This document shows positions 17,448 through 26,683 of a stretch of DNA of 64,000 nucleotides, in pieces (the first letter of the stretch is position 1; each line of letters starts with the position of its first letter). The translations under genes and the position numbers were made by a program. This DNA is from Glaciecola sp947496235. Lineage in GTDB: Bacteria; Pseudomonadota; Gammaproteobacteria; Enterobacterales; Alteromonadaceae. The DNA is taken from assembly GCF_050306235.1 (NCBI RefSeq), contig NZ_JBLWFH010000006.1, forward strand, positions 1-64,000. Reading direction: 5' to 3'. The notes under the pieces were generated by a model that was not told the DNA's origin, made no database searches, and saw only the letters and a list, made by a program, of their open reading frames with translations.

Positions 17448-18478
17448 TAGCTTGCACTCTCCGTGCTGATTGATGCTGCTTTTTGGATAACTTCAAGCGG
17501 CGCTCCTGACATCATGCTCGTCATTGCCATGTCGTAGCAGTCAGCTAAACTATCGGCTTTTTCATTAACCCATAAAAGCGCCGCCGCGTTTACTGCAATA
17601 GCGTCCATATGCGCTTTTTTACCCTTACCAAGCAAGGCTTTTTCAATTAAACCTTTATTTTCATCAGGTAACCCGCCTTGAATATCAACTAAATGCGCTT
17701 CTTGGGCTCCAAAGTCCTTGGCGGTTAGTGTAATTGGTTGGATGTCGCCATTTTTAATTTGCATTGCTGTTGTCGGACCGTGAATAGCGATTTCATCTAA
17801 GCCAGCGCCATGAACCACTAGTGCATTTTTGTGTCCTAGCGCGCTGAGAACATCGGCATAAACCGGCAAAAGCCCTAAGGTGTAGACGCCATAAACACCA
17901 TGAGTGGGTTTAGCAGGATTGGCCAAAGGGCCTAAAATATTAAATACAGTTCGTGTTTTTAGCGCGTTTCTTACTGGCATTACATGCCCAACACCGGCAT
18001 GATAATTTGGAGCGGCTAAAAAACAAAAGTTAGCTTCATCTAAGCACTTTCTCGCAACTTCCGGCGACATCATTAAATTTAGCCCGAAGCTGGCAAAAAG
18101 ATCAGAGGAACCGGATTTACTTGAAACACTTTTATTTCCGTGTTTCGCAACCTTAACACCACAAGCCGCTGCGACCAAAGCTGCGGCACTTGAAATATTA
18201 ATCGTGTTATGACCGTCACCGCCAGTACCCACTATGTCACTAAAAGCATAATCAGGACGAGGGAAAACCTTGGCATGATTAATCATTGCACTGGCCGCAC
18301 CGGCAATTTCTGATTCGCTTTCACCTTTGGTTTTTAATCCAACCAAGAGGGCAGTTATCTCAATTTCACTGAAATTTCCCTGCATCACTTGGCCAAATAA
18401 AAATTCTGCCTGAGCTAGGTCAAGGTCTTGGTGAGAATAAATACTCTCTAACAATGTTTGTTTGTCCATGTTAAGCAT
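17447..18478 (-). CDS. trpD: Anthranilate phosphoribosyltransferase
   Basis: A 343-residue enzyme transferring phosphoribose from PRPP to anthranilate. The PRPP loop is DIVGTGGDGHNTINIS, KHGNKSVSSKSGSSD is the second conserved block, and the anthranilate-site motif RNALKTRTVFNILGPLANP is intact. It is a stand-alone protein, not fused to TrpG as in E. coli. The ATG at 18478 overlaps the trpG stop; an in-frame ATG at 18469 with GAG ten bases upstream is an equally possible start. Confidence 0.96.
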   Translation of the reverse strand: MLNMDKQTLLESIYSHQDLDLAQAEFLFGQVMQGNFSEIEITALLVGLKTKGESESEIAGAASAMINHAKVFPRPDYAFSDIVGTGGDGHNTINISSAAALVAAACGVKVAKHGNKSVSSKSGSSDLFASFGLNLMMSPEVARKCLDEANFCFLAAPNYHAGVGHVMPVRNALKTRTVFNILGPLANPAKPTHGVYGVYTLGLLPVYADVLSALGHKNALVVHGAGLDEIAIHGPTTAMQIKNGDIQPITLTAKDFGAQEAHLVDIQGGLPDENKGLIEKALLGKGKKAHMDAIAVNAAALLWVNEKADSLADCYDMAMTSMMSGAPLEVIQKAASISTESAS

Positions 18479-19082
18479 TCTCTTTAACTGAAGTTGTTAA
18501 ATACCCCAAAGCTTGTTTCAACAAGGTGCTTCCTTCGCAGGTTAAAATTGATTCAGGATGAAATTGAAAGCCGAGCATCTTATCAGTTTGATGCAATATC
18601 GCCATAGGTAATCCGTCAATATCTGCGATAACCTGTAAGCATGATGGAACATCTTTTGCCGCAAGGCTGTGATAGCGGGCAATGCTCATGGGGTTGGAAA
18701 AATTACTAAATATTGGATGCTCATTATGTTGCATTAACGATGCTTTGCCGTGCATCACGTATGGTGCGCGGCCAACCGTTCCGCCATAATGATTTACGAT
18801 AGCCTGATGGCCTAAGCAAATCCCTAGTACCGGATATTTCCCCGCCACTTTATCAATGAGTTCGGGCATACAACCTGCGTTTTCAGGTGCTCCAGGGCCG
18901 GGACTAAGTAATAAAACACAAGGACCATTTTTAGAGGCAGTGTCTAATGCGTCTAAGATGGTGTTTAGGGCAACAGTGTTTCTATAAACATTTAAGTTAA
19001 CGCCTAAAACGCGTAATTCATCTACTAGGTTGTAGGTAAATGAGTCTTGATTATCGAGAAGAATAACTTGTAAGTGTTCCAT
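18471..19082 (-). CDS. trpG: Anthranilate synthase glutamine amidotransferase subunit
   Basis: A 203-residue class I glutaminase supplying ammonia to TrpE. The nucleophile Cys is in GICLGHQAI, the His/Glu pair in FQFHPESIL, and the oxyanion loop is LSPGPGAPENAG. The start codon abuts the trpE stop. Its separation from trpD is a visible difference from the E. coli trpGD fusion. Confidence 0.96.
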   Translation of the reverse strand: MEHLQVILLDNQDSFTYNLVDELRVLGVNLNVYRNTVALNTILDALDTASKNGPCVLLLSPGPGAPENAGCMPELIDKVAGKYPVLGICLGHQAIVNHYGGTVGRAPYVMHGKASLMQHNEHPIFSNFSNPMSIARYHSLAAKDVPSCLQVIADIDGLPMAILHQTDKMLGFQFHPESILTCEGSTLLKQALGYLTTSVKENA

Positions 19083-20663
19083 TTATTTCCCCTCAATCGC
19101 TTGGTTAGCAGTTTGAATGGCATTAATCACTGCTTGAGCTTTAGTTCTAGTTTCATCTGCCTCTGATTGCGGTATTGAATCTTTTACAACGCCTGCGCCA
19201 GCTTGAATATAGGCAGTGTCGTTTTGAATGAACGCACTTCGAATAACAATACAGGTATCAAAATCACCTTTACCATTTAAATATCCAACGGCACCGCCAT
19301 AACTGCCTCTGGTGCATTTCTCTGTTTCTCGAATTAGCGTCGCTGCACTGATTTTTGGAGCGCCAACCAATGTGCCCATATTCATGCAGGCTTGGTATGC
19401 GTGCAAAGCATCCAAATCTGGTCGTAATTGGCCTACCACACGAGATACCAAGTGCATCACATGACTATACCTATCGACCTTGAGCAGATCTTTAACATGG
19501 CGAGAACCTGGCGTACTCACTTTAGCGATATCGTTTCTTGCTAAATCTACTAGCATAATGTGTTCAGATTTTTCTTTTTCATCCAACCGTAAATTAAGTT
19601 CTAATCGGCTATCCAAATCTAAATCGATGCTACCGTCTTCTCGTTTGCCGCGGGGCCGGGTTCCGGCTATGGGATAAATTTCCACTTGATTGTTAGTCGT
19701 ATCATATTTTAAAGCCGACTCTGGTGATGCGCCAAAAATAGTAAAGTCTTGGTCGGTAATATAAAACATGTAGGGTGATGGATTGGTTTGTTTTAATCGC
19801 TTGTAGGCTAACAATGGCTGTGGACACTGTAACCGGAAAGTGCGTGAAGGCACTACTTGGAATATATCACCATCAAGAATGTGTTCTTGTAACTGGGCAA
19901 CATCTTCACAATAAGCTTGGTCAGATTTATCCACCAATAATTCTGATTCGGGTGATTTCACTGGCTCAAAAGGTGTAACTTCTGTGGATAAAATTTGTTG
20001 ATTCAATTGCTCTAAACGCTGGTTTAGAGCGAAATAATTTTGAGCTACTTGATCACCGGAAAATACGCCACCAAGTAATTCAGACGTTTTTTCATGATGG
20101 TCAATAAGAAGTAAGGTTTCAGCTAAATAAAATACATAATCAGGACATTTATTTAAGCCAAGGGGAACCTCTGGTAACTGCTCAAAAGTCGCAATTAGGT
20201 CATAGCCAAATATCCCCGCTAAAAAGACCGCGTGCTGGTCATCTCTAATGGGGTTTATGTTGTCTTTGACACATCGTAAAACATCTAACACACCAGGCTG
20301 TTTTAATCTTGTATCTTCATCGGTATCTGTTTTTGGACTTGAATACTCAACAACTATGGTTTTTTCAGTTGACGAGCTAATGAAATTACCTAGCTTTTGA
20401 CGTAACAATGGCAAAATCGATTTACCATTATCTGTTAAAGCAGTAATCACTACAGTTTGCTGCTGGCACTCAATGCGTAGGGCAGCGTCAATTAACACTA
20501 AGCTATTTACGTCGTCTTTACTGTCAATTTCAGCGGATTCTAGTAATACTGAATTGGTACCACAAATCTGCTTATATGCCATCAGCGGATCAGCGACATA
20601 GCTGATGGTCCGTTTGATGGTTTCTACTGTTCCAGGTTCATTCCCCAGTGCTGACAAACTCAT
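19083..20663 (-). CDS. trpE: Anthranilate synthase component I
   Basis: A 526-residue chorismate-using enzyme that makes anthranilate with TrpG, the first committed step of tryptophan synthesis. The N-terminal feedback site LLESAEIDSK, which binds tryptophan in characterised enzymes, is intact; the catalytic half carries PIAGTRPRGKRED, MLVDLARNDIAKV and GTLVGAPKISA. The ribosome site AAGGA is seven bases upstream of the ATG. It is first in the operon after the leader peptide, so it should be controlled by attenuation and by tryptophan inhibition. Confidence 0.97.
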   Translation of the reverse strand: MSLSALGNEPGTVETIKRTISYVADPLMAYKQICGTNSVLLESAEIDSKDDVNSLVLIDAALRIECQQQTVVITALTDNGKSILPLLRQKLGNFISSSTEKTIVVEYSSPKTDTDEDTRLKQPGVLDVLRCVKDNINPIRDDQHAVFLAGIFGYDLIATFEQLPEVPLGLNKCPDYVFYLAETLLLIDHHEKTSELLGGVFSGDQVAQNYFALNQRLEQLNQQILSTEVTPFEPVKSPESELLVDKSDQAYCEDVAQLQEHILDGDIFQVVPSRTFRLQCPQPLLAYKRLKQTNPSPYMFYITDQDFTIFGASPESALKYDTTNNQVEIYPIAGTRPRGKREDGSIDLDLDSRLELNLRLDEKEKSEHIMLVDLARNDIAKVSTPGSRHVKDLLKVDRYSHVMHLVSRVVGQLRPDLDALHAYQACMNMGTLVGAPKISAATLIRETEKCTRGSYGGAVGYLNGKGDFDTCIVIRSAFIQNDTAYIQAGAGVVKDSIPQSEADETRTKAQAVINAIQTANQAIEGK

Positions 20664-20722
20664 TTATTTTCCTTTCTTATCAGTGCTTGGCTAATTGTGA
20701 GACCATCATGAATCTGAGATAC

Positions 20723-20749
20723 AAAAAAGGCCCTACAATTGGGCCTTGG
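20723..20749 (-). terminator. trp attenuator terminator
   Basis: On the minus strand AAGGCCC and GGGCCTT form a 7-bp GC-rich stem with loop AATTGTA followed by a run of T, between the leader peptide and trpE. The segment GAGGGC just after the leader stop can pair with GCCC of the first arm, giving a plausible antiterminator. The arrangement is that of classical tryptophan attenuation. Confidence 0.88.
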
Positions 20750-20778
20750 ATTACACACGTATGACGTCACCAGAGCCC

Positions 20779-20826
20779 TCAGGGTCTAGTCCACCACCAG
20801 ATTTTACGCATGCTTGTTGTATTCAT
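20779..20826 (-). CDS. trpL: trp operon leader peptide
   Basis: A 15-residue open frame, MNTTSMRKIWWWTRP, with three adjacent tryptophan codons, ending 30 bp before the attenuator hairpin and about 115 bp before trpE. Ribosome stalling at the Trp codons when charged tRNA-Trp is scarce would favour the antiterminator. No convincing ribosome site precedes either in-frame ATG (codon 1 or codon 6), so the exact start is uncertain. A TTGACA at 20897-20892 is a possible -35 element, but I see no well-spaced -10, and no clear TrpR operator. Confidence 0.88.
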   Translation of the reverse strand: MNTTSMRKIWWWTRP

Positions 20827-20927
20827 TATGTTAATATGTCAATTAAATGCTGTTTTCTAACTCTATATAGAAGAATACAAAAAGGCGTTTGTGTCAACCA
20901 GCAACTTATAAAAATAAGCAATAATTA

Positions 20928-21782
20928 ATGTCAAAAATTACAGAACAACAGCCAAAAGTAGATTTACACAGTCACACCAAGTACTCAGATGGCAAATTAA
21001 CACCAGAAGAGTTGGTTCTTAGAGCCCAACAAATGCAAGTGGATATGTTAGCGATTACTGATCATGATTGTGTAGACGGAATTTTACCGGCACAAGTGGC
21101 AATTAATAAGCATAAGCTTAAATTACAACTTATTTCAGGCATTGAAATATCCACTAAATGGCATGGATTTGAAATTCACATTCTAGGATTAAACGTAGAT
21201 GAACAGCATCCTGCATTGCTGGATATTATTGAGATGCAACGCAAGACCCGAGTTGAACGAGCCGAAGCCATGGTAAATAAATTGGCTTTTTTAAACATTT
21301 CAAATTTGTTTGAGCGAGTCAAAGCAAAAGCTACAGGTACATTGTCTAGAGTGCATATTGCGCAAGTGCTTGTAGAAGAAGGTATTTGCAGTGATATACA
21401 GCAGGCGTTCAATAAATTTTTAGGTGATAAAAAACGGGCGTATGTGAGTGCCAATTGGCTAACCATTGAACAGGCAGTGGATGTGATTCATCAAGCGGGC
21501 GGGATTGCATCTTTAGCGCACCCTTATCATTATGATATGAAAGCAAAATGGTTACGCAAATTATTCGATGCTTTTAGTCTAGCAAAAGGAGATGCAACTG
21601 AGGTTGCACATCCTAATGTATCTCCAACCAAAACTGCTTTGATATTGGCGATAGCAAAGGAAAAGGGACTTCTAGCTAGCATAGGATCAGATTTCCATGG
21701 ACCAAGTCGATGGAATGAATTAGGCCGAAAACTGCACTTACCAGACGGAATTGAACCTGTGTGGGAAACATGGGCGAAGTAA
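20928..21782 (+). CDS. rnm: PHP-domain 5'-3' exoribonuclease RNase AM
   Basis: A 284-residue PHP-fold metal-dependent phosphoesterase. The first metal motif is DLHSHTKYSDG (residues 12-22), followed by ITDHDCVDG, ISGIEISTKWHG, LAHPYHYD and IGSDFHGPSR, together giving the trinuclear metal site. Its E. coli homologue (formerly TrpH/YciV) trims the 5' ends of ribosomal RNAs and degrades short RNAs. It diverges from the trp leader exactly as in E. coli; this placement gave it the old name and does not imply tryptophan metabolism. It is followed by yciO. Confidence 0.92.
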   Translation: MSKITEQQPKVDLHSHTKYSDGKLTPEELVLRAQQMQVDMLAITDHDCVDGILPAQVAINKHKLKLQLISGIEISTKWHGFEIHILGLNVDEQHPALLDIIEMQRKTRVERAEAMVNKLAFLNISNLFERVKAKATGTLSRVHIAQVLVEEGICSDIQQAFNKFLGDKKRAYVSANWLTIEQAVDVIHQAGGIASLAHPYHYDMKAKWLRKLFDAFSLAKGDATEVAHPNVSPTKTALILAIAKEKGLLASIGSDFHGPSRWNELGRKLHLPDGIEPVWETWAK

Positions 21783-21864
21783 ACAGATTACCTCGTCTAT
21801 ATTTCTGTTATACTTAAAAAATAAACACGAATAAACGGCCAAAAGCGCTTGGAAGGGACACAAG

Positions 21865-22488
21865 ATGAGTCAGTTTTTTTATATTCATCCTGATAATCCT
21901 CAGCCTAGATTAATTCATCAGACATGTGAATTAATCAATGCAGGGGAGGTGATTGTGTACCCAACGGATTCTGGCTATGCCATCGGGTGTCAAATGGAAA
22001 ATAAAAAGGCACTTGAGCAAATTTGTCGCATAAGAGATATCAGCAAGGAACACAATTTTACGCTCATGTGTCGTGATATGTCAGAGCTTTCTGTGTATGC
22101 AAGAGTGGATAATACGGCATTTAGGCAAATTAAAAACAACACTCCAGGCCCTTATACTTTTATTCTTAAAGCGACCAAAGAAGTGCCCAAGCGTCTACAA
22201 AATCCAAAACGCAAAACTATTGGCATTCGCGTGCCACAAAATAACATTGCGTTGGCGATCCTTGAAGAGTTAAAAGAACCTTTGATGTCAACAACGCTGA
22301 TTTTGCCTGGTGTAGAAATGGCCGAATCTGATCCCGATGAGATTCGGGATAAGTTGGAAAAACGTGTGGGGCTTATTATCCATGGTGGCTATCTAGGAGA
22401 AGAGCCAACCACGGTTATCGATTTATCTGAAGGCACCAGTGAAGTTATTCGCTATGGCGTAGGCGACGCTAGCCCTTTTGACGTGTAA
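21865..22488 (+). CDS. yciO: YciO/YrdC/Sua5 family protein
   Basis: A 207-residue member of the threonylcarbamoyl-AMP synthase fold family. The opening GEVIVYPTDSGYAIGCQ and the block KRKTIGIRVPQNN are the nucleotide- and RNA-binding elements of the fold. Its length and its neighbours (rnm, scpA, rluB) match YciO rather than the essential TsaC/YrdC, so whether it makes the t6A precursor in vivo is open. GGAAGGGAC lies just upstream of the ATG. Confidence 0.9.
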   Translation: MSQFFYIHPDNPQPRLIHQTCELINAGEVIVYPTDSGYAIGCQMENKKALEQICRIRDISKEHNFTLMCRDMSELSVYARVDNTAFRQIKNNTPGPYTFILKATKEVPKRLQNPKRKTIGIRVPQNNIALAILEELKEPLMSTTLILPGVEMAESDPDEIRDKLEKRVGLIIHGGYLGEEPTTVIDLSEGTSEVIRYGVGDASPFDV

Positions 22489-22493
22489 TACCT

Positions 22494-23327
22494 ATGGTTG
22501 AGCAAACGGATAAGCAACAACTTAATCAATCGCCAACCCAGCAACAACCGCTGGCGCTTGCCTTCGTCAATGGCGAAGCCATCATAGAAAAACCAGAAGA
22601 TTTATATATACCTCCAGAAGCCTTGGAAGTTATTTTGGAGACTTTCGAAGGTCCGCTAGATCTTTTGTTGTACCTCATTCGCAAGCAAAAATTTGATATC
22701 GTGGAATTACCCGTTTTGCAGGTCACCCAACAATACATGGAATATGTTGATGTGATGACAGACGTCAAATTAGAACTGGCGGGGGAATATCTGCTAATGG
22801 CGGCTATGTTAGCGGAAATTAAGTCCAGATTACTGTTACCCAAACATGATAATAGCGAAGAAGATGAAGACGATCCGCGCGCAGAACTCATTCGGCGCCT
22901 TAAAGAATACGAGTTGATAAAAAAAGCCGCGGAAAAACTGGATGAAGCACCAAGACAACAACGGGATTTTTTTGTTGCTCAAGCGGCCACAAGTGACAAC
23001 GTGCAACCCATCAAAAACTTACCTCAGGTGAGTTTGCAGGAATTAGCCTTGGCTTTTGCTCAAGCGATGCAACGGGCAGACGCTTTCCAACATCATCATA
23101 TTCAAAAAGAGGTGTTATCAACCCGCGAACGAATGAGTATGCTGTTACAACGCTTAAAAAGCGATCGTTATTTAGATTTACAGGAATTACTCGATTCATC
23201 GGAAGGAAAAGCTGGTGTTGTAGTGACCTTTATTGCCATTTTAGAATTAGTTAAAGAAGGCTTAGCTTTATTGGAACAATCGCAACCCTATGCAAATTTA
23301 TATGTAAAATTGGGTGAATATGAGTAA
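22494..23327 (+). CDS. scpA: Segregation and condensation protein A
   Basis: A 277-residue kleisin that bridges SMC heads in the SMC-ScpAB condensin. The N-terminal helix block FEGPLDLLLYLIRKQKFDI is diagnostic; a highly acidic linker (SEEDEDDPRAE) follows, and the C-terminal winged helix ends the protein (VVVTFIAILELVKEGL). It starts five bases after yciO and overlaps scpB by eight. Having ScpAB raises the question of whether the strain also has MukBEF; that cannot be seen here. Confidence 0.93.
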   Translation: MVEQTDKQQLNQSPTQQQPLALAFVNGEAIIEKPEDLYIPPEALEVILETFEGPLDLLLYLIRKQKFDIVELPVLQVTQQYMEYVDVMTDVKLELAGEYLLMAAMLAEIKSRLLLPKHDNSEEDEDDPRAELIRRLKEYELIKKAAEKLDEAPRQQRDFFVAQAATSDNVQPIKNLPQVSLQELALAFAQAMQRADAFQHHHIQKEVLSTRERMSMLLQRLKSDRYLDLQELLDSSEGKAGVVVTFIAILELVKEGLALLEQSQPYANLYVKLGEYE

Positions 23328-23964
23328 AATCTCCGATCTTCAACTTAAGCAATTGTTAGAGGCTGCAATTTTTGTTGCAGATGAGCCTTTGTCGATTGAA
23401 AAAATGCGCGCCACTATTCTCAGTGGGCTCACTATTTCTTCACGGCAATTAAACAAGGCATTAAGTGAACTCGAATTGGACTATGCCCCTCGTGGTATTC
23501 AGTTGATTAAGGTTGCCAGTGGTTATCGTTTTCAATCCAATACGGGATTGGGGCAATTGCTAAGTCGTTTATGGCAAGAAACTGTGCCTAAATATTCTCG
23601 TGCCATGATGGAGACTCTGGCGCTGATCGCGTATCGACAACCGATAACACGTGGTGAAATCGAAGAAATTCGTGGTGTCGCGGTGAGTAGTAACATTATG
23701 CGAAATTTATCTGAAAGGGATTGGATAAAAGTGATTGGTCACAAAGAAGTGCCAGGTAGGCCGGCTTTGTACGCGACAACAAAAACGTTTTTAGATTATT
23801 TTGCTTTAACATCATTGTCTGAACTACCGTCAGCCGATGATTTTGTTAACCAACAGGTGGAAACTGGATTGGATACCCCGGAACAAGCAGAACAATCGCA
23901 AACTATGGAAAATGAACAATCTTCAGAATCAAGCGAACGGCTAGATTCTGATCAATTACACTAA
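23320..23964 (+). CDS. scpB: Segregation and condensation protein B
   Basis: A protein of two winged-helix domains that binds ScpA and completes the condensin. ALIAYRQPITRGEIEEIRGV in the middle is the diagnostic block. I prefer the ATG at 23320 (214 residues), since GGTGA lies just upstream; a GTG at 23314 would add two residues. The C-terminal tail (about 175-214) is acidic, Gln/Ser-rich and probably disordered. Start overlaps the scpA stop. Confidence 0.92.
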   Translation: MSKISDLQLKQLLEAAIFVADEPLSIEKMRATILSGLTISSRQLNKALSELELDYAPRGIQLIKVASGYRFQSNTGLGQLLSRLWQETVPKYSRAMMETLALIAYRQPITRGEIEEIRGVAVSSNIMRNLSERDWIKVIGHKEVPGRPALYATTKTFLDYFALTSLSELPSADDFVNQQVETGLDTPEQAEQSQTMENEQSSESSERLDSDQLH

Positions 23965-23970
23965 GTACTT

Positions 23971-24846
23971 ATGTCTGAAAAACTACAAAAAATCTTGGCC
24001 AACAATGGCGTCGGCTCGCGAAGAGAAATGGAAAAATGGATCGAGCAGGGGCGCGTATCAGTAAATGGCAAAGTGGCTACCTTAGGCGATCGAGCTGAAG
24101 AAACAGACCAAATCCGAGTAGATGGCCATCTTATTTCTAGGCAAAAAGAAAAGTCTCCTTGTCGTGTGCTCATGTACAACAAGCCAGAAGGTGTTATTTG
24201 TTCAGCAAAAGATCCAGAAGGTCGTCCAACTGTTTTTGATCGTTTACCACCTTTGGTTGGGCAACGATGGATAGCGATCGGACGCTTAGATATTAATACC
24301 AGTGGTTTGCTTTTATTTACCAATGATGGAGAGTTGGCAAACCGGTTAATGCACCCATCTTACGAAATAGAGCGAGAATATGCCGTGCGCATTTTTGGAG
24401 AAGTTACGCCCGCCATCTTGCGCAACTTAGCCAAAGGCGTTGAACTTGAAGATGGGCTGGCTAAGTTTGATTCGGTAAAAGTAAAGCCGAATGAAGAAGA
24501 AGCGGTGAATCATTGGTATAATGTGACGCTTAAAGAAGGACGTAATCGTGAAGTTAGACGTTTATGGGAATCTCAAGGCGTAAAAGTTAGCCGATTGATT
24601 CGTATTAGGTTTGGTAACATTGAAATGTTTAAGCGCCTTCCTCAAGGTACTTGGTTAGAAATGGATCTAGAGCACGTTAATCAGCTTCGTCAAATGGCCA
24701 AATTGTCAAATGAAACTGAAACTAAAGTGCATACCATGGAACAGCTCGACCACACTAAATTAAGCAGAATGCGACGCTCTTTGCGCAAAACCAAACAAAA
24801 CAAAATGGTTGGCCAGCGTCACAGAAATAATTCGCGAAAAAAATAA
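23971..24846 (+). CDS. rluB: 23S rRNA pseudouridine(2605) synthase
   Basis: A 291-residue RsuA-family enzyme. An S4 RNA-binding domain (residues 1-60, EKLQKILANNGVGSRREMEKWI) precedes the catalytic domain with nucleophile Asp in GRLDINTSGLLLFTNDG and the motif RNREVRRLWESQGV. The basic C-terminal tail (RMRRSLRKTKQNK) is typical of RluB. It follows scpB by six bases, matching the arrangement in many gammaproteobacteria. Confidence 0.92.
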   Translation: MSEKLQKILANNGVGSRREMEKWIEQGRVSVNGKVATLGDRAEETDQIRVDGHLISRQKEKSPCRVLMYNKPEGVICSAKDPEGRPTVFDRLPPLVGQRWIAIGRLDINTSGLLLFTNDGELANRLMHPSYEIEREYAVRIFGEVTPAILRNLAKGVELEDGLAKFDSVKVKPNEEEAVNHWYNVTLKEGRNREVRRLWESQGVKVSRLIRIRFGNIEMFKRLPQGTWLEMDLEHVNQLRQMAKLSNETETKVHTMEQLDHTKLSRMRRSLRKTKQNKMVGQRHRNNSRKK

Positions 24847-24856
24847 GCGGTAATTC

Positions 24857-25642
24857 ATGCGATTAGCTCTTGGATTGGAATATCAGGGTAATGCCTATAA
24901 AGGTTGGCAGAGACAGTCTCATGTACCTAGTGTGCAAGCCCATATCGAAAACTGTTTAAGTCAAATCTTATGCCATGACGTCGAGGTAGCCTGTGCCGGA
25001 CGAACCGATGCTGGGGTGCACGCAACCAATCAAATCGTGCACTTTGATACCCAAGCCGAACGTCCAGATAAAGCCTTCACCCTTGGAATGAATGCCTTGC
25101 TACCACAAGATATTGCGATTAATTGGGTAAAGCAGGTGAGTGAGGATTTTCATGCGCGATTTAGCGCCACCGCAAGGCGATACCGCTATATCATGTTTAA
25201 TTCAAAAACAAGACCTGGCATTTTTACACCAGGGGTTACACATGTGCACAAATCGCTAAACGCTGAACTGATGCATCAAGCGGCACAGTGCTTAGTAGGG
25301 GAGCATGATTTCACCAGCTTTAGAGCTTCGCTGTGTCAATCAAAAAGTCCCTTTAGGGATGTCAAAGAAGTGTCTGTCACTCGCACCGGGCCCTATGTGG
25401 TATTGGAAATTTGTGCAAATGCATTTTTACATCATATGGTGCGCAACATTGTAGGCTCATTAATCGAAATTGGGGCTCAGGAACAGCCCGTGGATTGGAT
25501 GCAAACTTTATTAGACGCCAAAGATAGAACCTTGGCTGCAGCTACCGCTAAACCTAATGGCTTGTATTTGGTCGATGTTACTTATCCAGAACACTTCGAA
25601 CTTCCTAATTCTGAAATGGGTCCCTTGTTTTTGTTTAAGTAA
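24857..25642 (+). CDS. truA: tRNA pseudouridine(38-40) synthase
   Basis: A 261-residue enzyme that modifies uridines 38-40 in the anticodon stem-loop. The catalytic Asp51 is in GRTDAGVHA; LRY-type substrate residues appear in FSATARRYRYI, and the C-terminal domain has FLHHMVRNIVGSLIEIG. It lies ten bases after rluB. A 146-bp gap to accD probably holds the promoter of the next block. Confidence 0.96.
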   Translation: MRLALGLEYQGNAYKGWQRQSHVPSVQAHIENCLSQILCHDVEVACAGRTDAGVHATNQIVHFDTQAERPDKAFTLGMNALLPQDIAINWVKQVSEDFHARFSATARRYRYIMFNSKTRPGIFTPGVTHVHKSLNAELMHQAAQCLVGEHDFTSFRASLCQSKSPFRDVKEVSVTRTGPYVVLEICANAFLHHMVRNIVGSLIEIGAQEQPVDWMQTLLDAKDRTLAAATAKPNGLYLVDVTYPEHFELPNSEMGPLFLFK

Positions 25643-25788
25643 GTCATATTTAACCAGATACTGATCTGATTTCTATGAATTTTGTTTTTTCTGAACCCTT
25701 TATGTGATTTAATTGTCCGATTATTTTCGCCGTAATTGGCTAAAATCTAAAACAACTATAAGAATTAAGTGATTTACAGGATTATTAA

Positions 25789-26673
25789 ATGAGCTGGATC
25801 GAAAAGATACTGCCGAAAACCAAGTCGTCTATCAAGAGTAATGTACCAGAAGGTATCTGGACAAAATGCGGTTCCTGTCAGTCTGTATTGTATAAATCAG
25901 AACTGGAAAAGCTGTTAGAAGTGTGCCCAAAATGTGGTCACCATATGCGTATAACCGCAAGAGCACGTTTGAATGGTTTTTTAGATACCAAAGATAGAAC
26001 TGAAATTGCGGCCGATTTGGAGCCTCAAGACGTACTCAAGTTTAAAGATTCTAAGCGTTATAAAGATCGTATAAGCGCGGCACAAAAAGCGACTAATGAA
26101 AAAGATGCCTTGATCGTAATGAAAGGCTCTATCAACGGGTTACCGGTAGTTGTTGCGGCCTTTGAGTTTTCTTTTTTAGGTGGCTCAATGGCGTCCGTGG
26201 TAGGCGCTAAATTCGTTGCTGCTGTTAATGCTGCCATAGAAAACAACTGTCCATTGGTATGTTTTTCTACCAGTGGTGGTGCGCGCATGCAAGAAGCCTT
26301 GTTGTCACTCATGCAAATGGCGAAAACAAGCGCCGCGCTTGCTAAACTTAGCGCTAAGAAATTACCTTATATCTCGGTTTTGACCGATCCAACCATGGGC
26401 GGTGTATCTGCCAGTTTGGCCATGTTAGGCGATATAAATGTCGCTGAGCCTAAAGCGCTTATTGGATTTGCTGGGCCAAGAGTTATCGAGCAAACGGTAA
26501 GAGAAAAATTACCTGAAGGCTTCCAACGAAGTGAATTTTTGTTAGAAAAGGGTGCGATAGACTTAATTGTCGATAGAAGACAAATGAAAGACACCTTGCA
26601 CCGAATTCTTGCTAAATTACATGGTAATGCGCCTTCACAGACTAGCCAGTTACAAATAGAATCAGACGAATAG
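25789..26673 (+). CDS. accD: Acetyl-CoA carboxylase carboxyltransferase subunit beta
   Basis: A 294-residue subunit forming, with AccA, the transferase that moves carboxyl from biotin to acetyl-CoA in fatty-acid synthesis. The N-terminal zinc ribbon uses Cys27, Cys30, Cys46 and Cys49. The crotonase-like core carries FLGGSMASVVGAKF, STSGGARMQEALLSL and LTDPTMGGVSASLAM. In E. coli the zinc ribbon binds its own mRNA. The gene is followed by folC after ten bases. Confidence 0.97.
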   Translation: MSWIEKILPKTKSSIKSNVPEGIWTKCGSCQSVLYKSELEKLLEVCPKCGHHMRITARARLNGFLDTKDRTEIAADLEPQDVLKFKDSKRYKDRISAAQKATNEKDALIVMKGSINGLPVVVAAFEFSFLGGSMASVVGAKFVAAVNAAIENNCPLVCFSTSGGARMQEALLSLMQMAKTSAALAKLSAKKLPYISVLTDPTMGGVSASLAMLGDINVAEPKALIGFAGPRVIEQTVREKLPEGFQRSEFLLEKGAIDLIVDRRQMKDTLHRILAKLHGNAPSQTSQLQIESDE

Positions 26674-26683
26674 TATTAACTGA

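Noticed and set aside
20746..20928. 60-codon plus-strand frame
   Set aside because: It is the antisense of the trp leader and attenuator and ends at the rnm start; no ribosome site.
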